From Pirellulales bacterium (GTDB lineage: Bacteria; Planctomycetota; Planctomycetia; Pirellulales; Thermoguttaceae), in NCBI GenBank assembly GCA_016931995.1, contig JAFGDS010000050.1, positions 1 to 37,172 of the forward strand: a stretch of 37,172 nucleotides of DNA, written 5' to 3'. Under the pieces are notes generated by a model. It searched no databases. It was not told the DNA's origin and saw only the letters and a program-made list of their open reading frames with translations. Of the stretch, positions 1-11,313 are shown piece by piece (within the stretch, counting starts at the first letter, position 1; each line of letters starts with the position of its first letter). The position numbers and the translations under genes are program-made.

Positions 1-62
1 CTCCGCAGTTCGTGTCGCCCCCTAAAGGGAGCTTTGGAAAAAATCGTATTCGTCTTCCGTTC

Positions 63-157
63 CCCAGGCGTAAACGCCTGGGCTAGAGAAAAGGCACGTG
101 AACGCCTGGGCTAGAGAAAAGGACACGTGAGCGCCGGGTCCGTAAAAAAGAGACGCG
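63..157. repeat. Hairpin and degenerate tandem repeat downstream of carB
   Basis: An inverted repeat (CCCAGGCG / CGCCTGGG with a short spacer) lies at 63-82. It is followed by two near-identical 28-29 nt direct units beginning AACGCCTGGGCTAGAG at 73 and 101, and a third decayed unit from about 130. The array lies just beyond the carB stop on the side where its transcript ends, so the hairpin could act in termination or mRNA stability. That role is inference; no T-tract is present. Confidence 0.6.
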
Positions 158-167
158 AGACGGGTTA

Positions 168-3368
<3,201 letters not shown>

Positions 3369-3469
3369 GGTCGTGGGCTCCTGGCGATGTCTATAGTGCG
3401 GTCTTTGGAGTCATGGACGCCTCGGCCGAGTGGTGGTCTCCTCGTCATACGCCGAAGGGCGGCCTCCTC

Positions 3470-3539
3470 GTCATCCCGAGCGAAGCGAAGGATCTCGGAG
3501 CCGGACAAGACCGAGATCCTTCGCTGCGCTCAGGATGAC
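3470..3539. repeat. Dispersed palindromic repeat, paired inverted copies
   Basis: Two inverted 29-nt arms (3470-3498 and 3511-3539) are separated by 12 nt. The arm consensus begins GTCATCCTGAGCGAAGCG and ends GGATCTCG. The pair would form a long hairpin between carB and the GMP synthase gene. The same word recurs singly at 27388, 29390 and 34345 and in degraded form at 11448. No coding function is visible. Confidence 0.85.
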
Positions 3540-3596
3540 GTGCTTCACGGATTCTTCGCTCAGAGACGATTTCATCCGGCGGGGTAGTTGTTCCGC

Positions 3597-4529
3597 TCAC
3601 ACGTACTCGATCGTCGCCGGCGGCTTGGGCGTCAGGTCGTACAGACAGCGGTTCACGCCGGGGATCTCCGTGATCCGGGCGGACAGGCGATGCAGCGTTC
3701 TCCACGGCAACTCGACAACGGTGGCCTCGCGGGCGTCGACGCTGTCGATCGCGCGGACGACGATGATCTGGCCGAATTCCCGCTGGCCGTCGCGGATGCC
3801 CGTCGCCTTGTCCTCCAGCAGCACGGCCATGTATTGGAACACGCCCGTGTCGCTCAATTCCTCCTCGACGATCGCGGTGGCGGCGCGGACGGTGGCCAGC
3901 CGCGCTTCGGTCACTTCGCCGACGATCCGCGCGGCCAGCGCCGGCCCGGGGAAGGGGATGCGATCGGTGATCTCGGCCGGCAGGCCCAGCAGCCGAGCGA
4001 CCTCGCGGACGCCGTCCTTGCGGAGCGTTTCGAGGGGTTCGAGCACGCGGTAGCCATATTCCTCTTGCGGATCGATGCCGAGCTGGGCCAGGATGTTGTG
4101 CTGCCGCTTGATCCCGGCGATCGTCTCCTCGATGTCGGTCAGGATGGTGCCGTGCAGCAGGTACTTGGCCCCCGATTTCCGCACCAACTCGCCGAACACG
4201 CTTTTGTAGAACGTGTGGGTAATCGCGTTTCGTTTGGCTTCCGGATCGGTCAGGCCGGCCAACGCGTCGAGGAACGCGCGACGGGCATCGACAATCTCGA
4301 CGGGAATCGACATGTCGGCGAACATCCGGGCGACGCGCCGCGGCTCGTCTTCGCGCATCAGGGCGTTGTCGACGAACACGGTCTTGAGCCGATCGCCCAA
4401 CGCCCGATGCCCCAGCGCCGTCACCACCGAACTGTCCACCCCGCCGCTAAGCGCATTGATCGCCAAGCCGTCTCCCACCGCCGCCCGAATGCCCGCGATC
4501 CGCTCCTCGATGAATTCCGCGTAGTCCAT
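3597..4529 (-). CDS. guaAB: GMP synthase ATP-pyrophosphatase subunit (stand-alone, GuaA C-terminal type)
   Basis: This protein corresponds to the ATP-pyrophosphatase plus dimerisation part of GMP synthase, which adenylates XMP for amination to GMP. It has 310 residues and no glutamine amidotransferase domain, so ammonia must come from a separate glutaminase or from free ammonia. Visible motifs are the P-loop LSGGVDSS (28-35), FVDNALMR, HGTILTDIEET, IPFPGPALAARIVGE and the C-terminal LYDLTPKPPATIEYV signature. The start at 4529 is chosen because GGAGG lies six bases upstream and the reading frame before it shows no homology. The usual KSHHN substrate loop reads KRQHN here, and the region before the dimerisation domain differs from classic GuaA. 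A split enzyme is normal in archaea and unusual in bacteria. A related nucleotide-activating ligase remains possible. Confidence 0.85.
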   Translation of the reverse strand: MDYAEFIEERIAGIRAAVGDGLAINALSGGVDSSVVTALGHRALGDRLKTVFVDNALMREDEPRRVARMFADMSIPVEIVDARRAFLDALAGLTDPEAKRNAITHTFYKSVFGELVRKSGAKYLLHGTILTDIEETIAGIKRQHNILAQLGIDPQEEYGYRVLEPLETLRKDGVREVARLLGLPAEITDRIPFPGPALAARIVGEVTEARLATVRAATAIVEEELSDTGVFQYMAVLLEDKATGIRDGQREFGQIIVVRAIDSVDAREATVVELPWRTLHRLSARITEIPGVNRCLYDLTPKPPATIEYV

Positions 4530-4647
4530 GCGAATCCTCCACGTTAGTCGCGCCCGGCCCCGCCGTGACACGATAGGTTGTTGACCGCCTCGCGCCGCGC
4601 GGGGGCGCCGCCGGAATGCCGCTCCCCCCAAAAAATCGAAAGCCCCT

Positions 4648-4675
4648 AACATATCCGTTCCGGCGGCAATTGCAA
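4648..4675 (-). promoter_or_regulatory. Possible sigma70-type promoter of the GMP synthase gene
   Basis: Reading the minus strand, TTGCAA (4675-4670) and TATGTT (4653-4648) are separated by 16 bases, upstream of the GMP synthase start at 4529. Each box matches four of six consensus positions. The site is weak and picked by eye; the leader would be over 110 nt. Confidence 0.22.
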
Positions 4676-4742
4676 TTGGGGACAATGGATCCCGCGGCGT
4701 CCCGAGGCGCGGTCCCGCGCGACGGGCCAACCGTCCGTGGCG

Positions 4743-4832
4743 GGGGGCACGCCGGGATTCCACTTCAACGTGATCGGCATCCCGGAGCTGAAAGCCTATC
4801 TGGCCCAGCACGGCGTCGCGCTGCGTTCCTAG
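4743..4832 (+). pseudogene. Possible C-terminal gene remnant, family unknown
   Basis: One frame shows coding-like third-position GC and a protein-like tail including GFHFNVIGIPELKAYL, ending with a TAG stop at 4830-4832. No start codon, ribosome site or credible upstream continuation is present, so it would be the 3' scrap of a lost gene. Its family was not recognised. The stop lies in CTAGAACGTG, similar to the start of the stop-associated element described at 22364 and 30932. The call rests only on composition and the look of the peptide. Confidence 0.25.
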
Positions 4833-5067
4833 AACGTGTTTGGAGTTGCCTTTGGGAGCCGATAGGGAGGTCAGCCGCAGCGACGCGGGACTGGCGGACT
4901 TCGCCGGGGAGCCGGATAATGAACGCTGGCCACGGGGCATCCGTCGGAGAATCGGCGGGGTATCCTTGCGACCGGCCCGTGTCGCCGGTAGGATGGGGGG
5001 CCTTCTCGGAACCTACCCGTGAATACTCCCAATAGAGGTAATAAGATTACCACTAGAGAGGTAAGTG

Positions 5068-6303
5068 ATGAACCGAGACCGTCTCCTGCAACGTTTCCTG
5101 CGATATGTCGCAATCGACACGACCGCCGAGGCGGAGGCGGAGTGCTACCCCAGCTCGTCCGGCCAGTTGGAGTTCGGCCGGCTGCTCGTCGGCGAACTGA
5201 AGAACATGGGCATTGCCGACGCCCAGCAGGACGACAACGGCATCGTGTTGGCCACGCTTCCGGGTAAAGAAGGCCCCGTAATTGCCCTGTGCTCCCATCT
5301 TGACACCTCGCCCGAGGCCAGCGGGGCCGGCATCCGTCCCCAGGTGATCGAGAACTACGCCGGCGGCGATATCGTCCTGCCCGGCAACGCCGAGAAGGTG
5401 ATCCGCGTGGCCGACAACCCGGGTCTGGAAGCGCTCGTCGAACGCACGTTGATCACGTCCGACGGGACGACGCTTCTGGGCGCGGACGACAAGGCGGGCG
5501 TGGCCATCATCATGGAAACGGTCCAGTGGCTCCTCGAGCATCCCGAGATCGCCCATTGCCCCTTGCGGATCTGTTTCACCTGCGACGAGGAGCTGGGCCA
5601 TGGCGTGGACAAGCTGAGCGTCGAGATGATCGGCGCGACGGCCTGTTACACGCTCGACGGGCACGCCAGCGGCGAAATCGACGTGGAGACGTTTTCGGCC
5701 GATCAGGCGGTGGTCACCGTCGAGGGCGTCAACATCCACCCGTCGATCGGCAAGGGTCGGATGGTCAATGCCGTCCGCGTGCTGAGCGATTTCGTGAGCC
5801 GGCTGCCTCACAACACGCTTTCGCCCGAAACGACAGACGGCCGCGAGGGCTTTTTGCATCCCTACGACGTGGCCGCGGGCGGCGTGGCCGGGATGAAGCT
5901 GAAAATCCTGCTTCGCGATTTCGACGCCGCGAAGCTGGACGGGCTGGCCGAGATCGCCCGCCAGGCGGCCGCCGCCACGCTGCGGGAGTTTCCCGGCGCG
6001 AAGATCGACGTGGCCATCGAGCGCCAATACCGCAACATGGCCGAAGGGCTCATCCGCGAGCCGCGGGCCGTGGCCTATGCGGAGGAGGCCCTCCGGCGGC
6101 TCGGCCGCACGGCCAAACGCACGATCGTCCGCGGCGGCACCGACGGCTCGCGTCTGACCGAACTCGGCCTGCCGACGCCCAATCTCTCGTGCGGCGGCCA
6201 CAATCCCCATTCACCCCTGGAATGGGCGTGCCTCGACGAGATGGTCGAATCGGTCGAGTGGCTCGTCGAGCTGGCGCGGGTGTGGGGAGAAGACAAGGGA
6301 TAG
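5068..6303 (+). CDS. pepT: Peptidase T (tripeptide aminopeptidase, M20B)
   Basis: PepT is a cytoplasmic di-zinc aminopeptidase that releases the N-terminal residue of tripeptides. At 411 residues it has the family's length. Zinc and catalytic signatures appear in order: SHLDTSPEASG (His and catalytic Asp), LGADDKAG (bridging Asp), CFTCDEELGHG (catalytic Glu-Glu), YTLDGHASGEIDVETFSAD and the late CGGHNPHSPLEW (His). The ATG at 5068 is preferred to the GTG three bases earlier because AGAGAGG then has a six-base spacer. An OPT oligopeptide transporter follows 156 bp downstream on the same strand, which fits import of short peptides followed by their cleavage. Confidence 0.93.
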   Translation: MNRDRLLQRFLRYVAIDTTAEAEAECYPSSSGQLEFGRLLVGELKNMGIADAQQDDNGIVLATLPGKEGPVIALCSHLDTSPEASGAGIRPQVIENYAGGDIVLPGNAEKVIRVADNPGLEALVERTLITSDGTTLLGADDKAGVAIIMETVQWLLEHPEIAHCPLRICFTCDEELGHGVDKLSVEMIGATACYTLDGHASGEIDVETFSADQAVVTVEGVNIHPSIGKGRMVNAVRVLSDFVSRLPHNTLSPETTDGREGFLHPYDVAAGGVAGMKLKILLRDFDAAKLDGLAEIARQAAAATLREFPGAKIDVAIERQYRNMAEGLIREPRAVAYAEEALRRLGRTAKRTIVRGGTDGSRLTELGLPTPNLSCGGHNPHSPLEWACLDEMVESVEWLVELARVWGEDKG

Positions 6304-6363
6304 GAAGCACGTCGTTCAGGAGGTTTTCCCCGGCGCGTCGGCGTTGCGAAGCCGCAAGCGGCT
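6301..6363. repeat. Divergent stop-associated palindromic element
   Basis: Starting at the pepT stop codon, this stretch aligns by eye with the first two thirds of the element at 22364-22462. It ends with the shared hairpin word GCGAAGCCGCAAGCGGCT (6346-6363), in which AAGCCGC-type arms face each other. It is a diverged copy; the right end beyond 6363 is not recognisable. Confidence 0.5.
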
Positions 6364-6459
6364 CCCGGCGAAACACGACGGCGACTTGGCGGGCAAAATC
6401 GCTCTTCAAAATACCCGTTTTGTCACGGATCCATCCGACCCTAGCGGAATCCCGAAACG

Positions 6460-8751
6460 ATGGACACTGCCCCCTCCACGAAGCCCAGCAAGATTCTTCC
6501 GGCCAACGCCTACACCAAACTCGCGCCCGGCGAGCAGTACAAGCCGATCGTTCCGCCCGAGGACCGGCGGGCGGAGGTGACCGGCTGGTCGGTGACGCTG
6601 GGCCTAATCATGGTCGTGGTGTTTTCGGCGGCGTGCGTCTACATGGCGCTTCGCGCGGGCAACGCGATCGAGGCGGCCATTCCCATCGCCATCATGGCGG
6701 TCTTCTTCGGGCGTCAGGGGCTCAAGCCCGGCGGCAAGAGCACCATTCTCGAAAACGTCATGGTGCAGTCGATCGGCCAGGCGGCCGGCGTGGTCGCGGC
6801 CGGGGCGGCGTTTATCATCCCCGCCTTTTATATCAACCAACTCGACGTCGACTGGTGGCAAATCTTCCTGTCTTGCTCCATCGGTGGATTCCTGGGGACC
6901 GTGCTCATCATCCCCTTGCGCAAGTACTTCGTGAAGGATCTCCATGGCGAGCTTCCTTTTCCGGAGGCAACCGCCATCAACGAGATCTTGGTGTCGGGAG
7001 AAGGAACGTCCAAAAGCGCGGGCAAGGTGCTGCTGACCGCTTTCGGCATGGGTGCGGCTTTCGATTTCATCGTTGAAGGAATCCGTGCCTGGAACCCGGC
7101 AATGACCACCAAGACGCTCTTGGGCACGCTTGGTCAGAAGATGTCGAACATCCGCCTCGATTTGTCCATCGACGGGACCGCGGCGCTTTTTGGCCTCGGC
7201 TATATTATCGGGCTACGTTACGCGGCCGTCATTGCCGCGGGGTCGGTGTTCGCCTGCCTGGTGCTGACGCCGCTGATCTACCTTTTCGGCTCGCAGATCC
7301 CCCTATTCGATTACGCCGGAAAGGAACTGGTCATCGAGAAGATGACTTCCGACGAGATTTTCGACACGTTCGTCAAGAAGATCGGCATCGGGGCGATCGC
7401 CGTTTCGGGAATCATCGGCATCATTCGCATGGGCAAGATCGTTCTGGGCTCCGTCTCCTTGGGTTTCAAGGGACTCAAGGGCGGGAAGGTGGAGGCGGCG
7501 CCGCGGACCCAGACCGACATGGCGCCCCGCAACGTGCTTTTGATCCAGTTTGGATCGACGGTGCTCATGGCGCTGTTGTTTTTCGTGGTGTGCCGGATAA
7601 CTCCAGGCGTGGAGTTCTCCATGGCCGAGAGCGCTCGATACGCGGTGATTGGCGCCCTGGTTGGTTTCGCGCTGTCGTTCCTCTTCACGCCCGTGGCCGC
7701 TCAGGCCATCGCCATCGTCGGCGTGAATCCGGTTTCCGGAATGACGTTGATCACCGTCGTGTTGACCATCATCGCGCTGGTGTCCGCGGGACTGACGGGC
7801 AAGGCCGGGATGTTCATCGCGCTGATTGTCGGCTGCGCCGTGTGCACGGCCCTGTCCACGTCCGGGGCCATCATCTCCGATTTCAAAATCGGCTACTGGA
7901 TCGGCTCCACGCCTCGCAACCAACAAATCTGGAAATTCGTTGGCATCATCGTCGCGGCGCTCGTCGTGGCCTTCGTGATTCCCGTGATGGATTCCGGCTA
8001 CCATTTCACGGTGCGGGACACCGCAACGGGCGAGATGGTCGCGAACACAAAAGTGTTGCCCGCGCCCCAGGCGGGCATGATCGCGGCGGTCACGAAGGGA
8101 CTCCTCGAAGACCGTGCCAATCAACCGTGGCTCCTCTACGGCCTCGGCGGCGCGGTGGCCATCATGCTCTACATGGCCGGCGTTCCCATGCTGGCGTTCT
8201 CGCTGGGCATCTACATCGCGCTGCCCATCAACATGGCCGTCCTGGCCGGCGCCTTTTGCTCTCACATCGTGGGCAAAACCGGCGGCAGTGAGAAGGTGAG
8301 GAAGGCCCGGCAGGCTCAGGGCGTCCTCGTCGCGTCGGGACTCATGGCGGGCGCCGCCATCTTCGGCGGCATCGTTCCCGCCGTCCTCCGCCAACCCGAC
8401 ATCGGAGCCCCCATCCAATACATCGCCGTGGGCGAGACCTTCTCGCTCGAGGAGGTGGAGGATGTCGACGAAGAGAAACAAAAGGAAAAAGACGCCGATC
8501 GACCCAAGGGCGACATCGACGGCAAGAAGGACATCAGCAAAAAGAAGCTCCCCGAGGGGGACGCGGGCGAGAAGAAAGACCGCGGCCTGTCTCTGAAGAC
8601 CGAAACCGCCGAGTGGTTCGAGGGCGATCCAGGGCAACGTATCGGCCTGGCGATGTTCGGGTTTCTCGCGCTGGCCTGCTTCCTGTTGGCCGCCAAGGGC
8701 GCCGAGTGGTCGCTCCGCGAGGAAGAAGAAGCGGAGAAGGACGGCACGTAA
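6460..8751 (+). CDS. OPT family oligopeptide transporter
   Basis: A 763-residue polytopic inner-membrane protein of the OPT type, which takes up oligopeptides, or in some members metal chelates, with a cation gradient. After a soluble N-terminus (about 45 residues) come many hydrophobic segments, at least a dozen. Between them is the characteristic FPEATAINEILVSGEGT stretch (about residue 167), a typical OPT substrate-path signature. Near the C-terminus, before the last membrane segment, lies an unusual highly charged insert of about 60 residues (roughly 660-725) rich in Lys, Asp and Glu. Its position after pepT suggests peptides as substrate (inference). No clear Shine-Dalgarno precedes the ATG at 6460; the start is the first Met leading into the soluble segment. 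Confidence 0.88.
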   Translation: MDTAPSTKPSKILPANAYTKLAPGEQYKPIVPPEDRRAEVTGWSVTLGLIMVVVFSAACVYMALRAGNAIEAAIPIAIMAVFFGRQGLKPGGKSTILENVMVQSIGQAAGVVAAGAAFIIPAFYINQLDVDWWQIFLSCSIGGFLGTVLIIPLRKYFVKDLHGELPFPEATAINEILVSGEGTSKSAGKVLLTAFGMGAAFDFIVEGIRAWNPAMTTKTLLGTLGQKMSNIRLDLSIDGTAALFGLGYIIGLRYAAVIAAGSVFACLVLTPLIYLFGSQIPLFDYAGKELVIEKMTSDEIFDTFVKKIGIGAIAVSGIIGIIRMGKIVLGSVSLGFKGLKGGKVEAAPRTQTDMAPRNVLLIQFGSTVLMALLFFVVCRITPGVEFSMAESARYAVIGALVGFALSFLFTPVAAQAIAIVGVNPVSGMTLITVVLTIIALVSAGLTGKAGMFIALIVGCAVCTALSTSGAIISDFKIGYWIGSTPRNQQIWKFVGIIVAALVVAFVIPVMDSGYHFTVRDTATGEMVANTKVLPAPQAGMIAAVTKGLLEDRANQPWLLYGLGGAVAIMLYMAGVPMLAFSLGIYIALPINMAVLAGAFCSHIVGKTGGSEKVRKARQAQGVLVASGLMAGAAIFGGIVPAVLRQPDIGAPIQYIAVGETFSLEEVEDVDEEKQKEKDADRPKGDIDGKKDISKKKLPEGDAGEKKDRGLSLKTETAEWFEGDPGQRIGLAMFGFLALACFLLAAKGAEWSLREEEEAEKDGT

Positions 8752-8864
8752 CCCCGCGCGGCGACATTGCGCCGGGAACGACCAGCCTCTCCGGACGCCG
8801 CCCACGACATGGCGAATCCGCCGCGATTGCGTCCAACGCAATCCCTCAACTCCGAGATACGTGG

Positions 8865-9848
8865 CTAGCGTCGCGCGGCGGCGCGGCTGAGGCGGTCGGC
8901 CCAGTAGAGGGGCTCGGGCAGGCGGCGGCCCCGCAGCGTGGCCAGGACGACCGCCTTGGCCAGCGGCACGTCGGCGCGGTGGCCGGGCGAGACGAAAAGC
9001 GGGCGCCGGCTCCCGCTGGTCGCGCGCACGGCGACGCCCAGAGGCTCGTCGCCGAGCCAGACCGGCCGGGGCTCGCCCGGCGTCATGTCCGCCCGGTCCA
9101 CCCGGCCGCACAGCAGCTTCTTCGTCAGCCCAATCGTCGCCTGGTCGGCGAGCACGCCCAGGTGCATGGCGATGCCGCCGCGTCGCGGATGGAGCGCGCC
9201 CGTGCCGTCCACCAGGAGCACGTCGCACCCGCGGCCGGCCGTGCGGACCGACTCGACCAGCTCGAGCAGGACGGGCAGCTCGCGGAACGCGAGGTAGCTG
9301 GTGATGTAAGGAAATCGAACCGGGCGGCGGAGCGTCGTGGACCAAACGACCGCGCCCGATTCGGTCTCGACCAAAACGTACGCGGCCACCGCGTCGCCGT
9401 TGGCGGCGTACGACACGTCCACGCCGCCGATGCGCTTCGGCACATTGCGCCGGCCGCGCAAGATGGCCTTCTTCGCCAGCGACTCTTGTGCTTGCCGGAG
9501 CGCTTCGAGCGGGCGGTCCGATTGGAATTGGTCAAATCGCCACGGGGCCAAATCGACCGCGCCGGCGCGGACGGCGACGCCTTCGGCGCGGAGCCGCCGG
9601 GCCTTGGTCTCGGCCGTGCCGGCCACGTAGAGGCCCAGTTGTCCATCGGCGCGGACCAACCGATGGCAAGGACAGGCCGCTGCGTGGTCGTGGTGCATGG
9701 CCACGTGTCCCACCCAGCGCGCGGCCACGCGATCGCCCAGCGCGTCGGCCACGTCGCCGTAGGTGGTCACGCGGCCCGGCGGGATCTGCGCCCAGAGTCG
9801 CTCGAGATGGGCGAAAAGGTCGGGGATTTCGGGCAGCAGGGCGGACAT
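8865..9848 (-). CDS. MGMT-like alkyltransferase / endonuclease V fusion protein
   Basis: A 327-residue fusion of two DNA-repair modules. Residues 1-95 match the active-site domain of O6-alkylguanine-DNA alkyltransferase: IPPGRVTTYGDVADALG for DNA binding and the PCHR motif with acceptor Cys61, so it is not the Trp-substituted alkyltransferase-like form. Residues about 110-325 match endonuclease V (Nfi), which nicks DNA 3' of deaminated bases such as inosine. Its metal ligands look complete at Asp144 (GGVDVSY), Glu190 (YLAFRELP) and Asp214 (LLVDGTGALHPRR), spaced much as in characterised Nfi. The N-terminal ribonuclease-like domain of Ada/Ogt proteins is absent. The fusion suggests joint handling of alkylated and deaminated bases. 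It faces the transporter gene convergently. Confidence 0.9.
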   Translation of the reverse strand: MSALLPEIPDLFAHLERLWAQIPPGRVTTYGDVADALGDRVAARWVGHVAMHHDHAAACPCHRLVRADGQLGLYVAGTAETKARRLRAEGVAVRAGAVDLAPWRFDQFQSDRPLEALRQAQESLAKKAILRGRRNVPKRIGGVDVSYAANGDAVAAYVLVETESGAVVWSTTLRRPVRFPYITSYLAFRELPVLLELVESVRTAGRGCDVLLVDGTGALHPRRGGIAMHLGVLADQATIGLTKKLLCGRVDRADMTPGEPRPVWLGDEPLGVAVRATSGSRRPLFVSPGHRADVPLAKAVVLATLRGRRLPEPLYWADRLSRAAARR

Positions 9849-9859
9849 GGCAACGTCTC

Positions 9860-9969
9860 AATGACCAAATCCCAATGACCAGAGAATGCCTCAAGCACGA
9901 ATGACCAAGGTGGGATGTCAGTCGCCATTGGGGCTTCCGTCATTTCTTGGTCATTGCGATTTGGTCATT
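9860..9969. repeat. Inverted repeat with AATGACC words
   Basis: The arms 9860-9880 and 9949-9969 are inverted copies of a 21-nt word beginning AATGACCAAATCCC, and a further AATGACCA lies at 9900. The repeat sits between glutamate dehydrogenase and the repair fusion gene. No coding sequence was seen between the arms. Confidence 0.8.
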
Positions 9970-10050
9970 CGGATTTCCCATTCCGCCGTCACCCCCTGTC
10001 GCTCTCCCGCCAACGCGAGAGCGGGGCGCCGAGGATCGCACCGCCGCCGT

Positions 10051-11313
10051 CTACTGCGCCCCGCGCTCCAGGGCGGCGCGGACGACGCGCTCGATGGCGC
10101 ACTGGTAGGCGGCCTGACGGAGCGAGGTCTTCTCCTCCTTCGCGCGGTCGGCGATCTGGCGGTAGGCGTTGGCCAGCCGCGCGTTCATGCGGTCGATCAC
10201 CTCGTCGCGGGTCCAGTAGTATTCCTGGCGGTTCTGCACCCATTCGAAGTAGCTGACCGTCACGCCGCCGGCGTTGGCCAACACGTCGGGCACGACCGTG
10301 ATGCCGCGTTTGAACAGGATATGAACGGCGTCCTGCGTGGTTGGACCGTTGGCCGCCTCGGCGATGATCTTGGCCTGGATCTTCGGGGCAATCTCGGCGG
10401 TGATGCAGTCCTCCAACGCGGCCGGCACGAGGAAATCGCACGGGGCAACGAACACCTCGCCGGGGTCGATCGGTCGCGAGCCGGGAAAGCCCGCCACGGA
10501 GCCCGTGCGATCCTTGAACGCGATCAGCGCGTCCACGTCGAGCCCGTCGGGGTTGTGGATGGCCGCGCGGCTGTCGCTGGCGATGATGAGCTTGGCGCCG
10601 CGCTTGGCCAGCTCGACGGCGGCGTAGCGCCCGGCGTTGCCGAAGCCCTGGACGACGAGCTTGGCGCCGTGGGGATCGACGCCTTGGTCCCGCGCGGCTT
10701 CCAACAGCGTCGTCGCGCAGCCGTGGCCCGTGGCTTCCACGCGGCCTTCGCTCCCGCCCAAGTGCAGCGGCTTGCCGGTAACCATGCCGCGGTGATACCG
10801 GCCGCGGGTCATCCGCCAGGCGTGCGACATCCAGGCCATTTCGCGCGGACCGGTGTTCACGTCGGGGGCGGGGATGTCCGTGTTCTCGCCGATGTCGTTG
10901 GCCAGGACGATGGCGAACTTCTTGGTGAGCCGCTCCTTCTCGGCGAGCGAAAGGCTCTTGTAGTCCACCGTGATCCCGCCCTTGGCGCCGCCGAACGGAA
11001 TGTTCACCACGGCCGTCTTGATATACATCCAGAAAGCCAGCGCCTGCACTTCGTCCAGGGTCACCTGGGGATGAAAACGCAGCCCGCCCTTGTACGGTCC
11101 CAGATCGTCGTTGAACTGCACGCGGAAGGCGTCGTACACCCGGATCGTCCCATCGTCTTTCTGGAGCGAGAGGCGGACGGCGATGATTTTGTCGGGCGAG
11201 GTGAGCCGTTTGTGCAATTCCAGCCCCGGATATCTCCTCTCCAAATCAAGCGGCTCGGCGTAGTGGAGGAACAGGGCCCTAGCGCGATCGAACACGGAAC
11301 CGTTGGTGGACAT
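10051..11313 (-). CDS. gdhA: Glutamate dehydrogenase (Glu/Leu/Phe/Val dehydrogenase family)
   Basis: The enzyme reversibly deaminates glutamate to 2-oxoglutarate and ammonia with NAD(P). The predicted protein has 420 residues, the size of the hexameric bacterial and archaeal type. Seen are the substrate site GPYKGGLRFHP (Lys75), the catalytic GGAKGG (Lys111), DVNTGPREMAWM, the Rossmann turn VQGFGNAGRYAA (about 205-216) and NAGGVTVSYFEW near the C-terminus. The ATG at 11313 is chosen over one 21 codons upstream because AGAGG sits nine bases before it and homology begins just after it. Cofactor preference cannot be read with certainty; the acidic residue after the second Rossmann strand (IIASDSRA) leans towards NAD. 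The gene appears monocistronic. Confidence 0.94.
   Translation of the reverse strand: MSTNGSVFDRARALFLHYAEPLDLERRYPGLELHKRLTSPDKIIAVRLSLQKDDGTIRVYDAFRVQFNDDLGPYKGGLRFHPQVTLDEVQALAFWMYIKTAVVNIPFGGAKGGITVDYKSLSLAEKERLTKKFAIVLANDIGENTDIPAPDVNTGPREMAWMSHAWRMTRGRYHRGMVTGKPLHLGGSEGRVEATGHGCATTLLEAARDQGVDPHGAKLVVQGFGNAGRYAAVELAKRGAKLIIASDSRAAIHNPDGLDVDALIAFKDRTGSVAGFPGSRPIDPGEVFVAPCDFLVPAALEDCITAEIAPKIQAKIIAEAANGPTTQDAVHILFKRGITVVPDVLANAGGVTVSYFEWVQNRQEYYWTRDEVIDRMNARLANAYRQIADRAKEEKTSLRQAAYQCAIERVVRAALERGAQ

Larger units (their letters stand above)
4530..5067. other. Intergenic region between divergent GMP synthase and pepT genes
   Basis: The region holds the probable GMP synthase promoter, a short gene-tail remnant (4743-4832) and an AT-richer stretch before pepT. 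From 4833 to about 5020 no supportable gene was seen. Short words repeat near pepT: TAGAGGTAA at about 5032 and AGAGAGGTAA at 5055, the second serving as the pepT ribosome binding site. Confidence 0.5.

Noticed and set aside
3597-4940. N-terminal extension of the GMP synthase frame up to 4940
   Set aside because: The extra 137 residues are basic low-complexity sequence with no homology; a good GGAGG site lies in front of the internal ATG at 4529.
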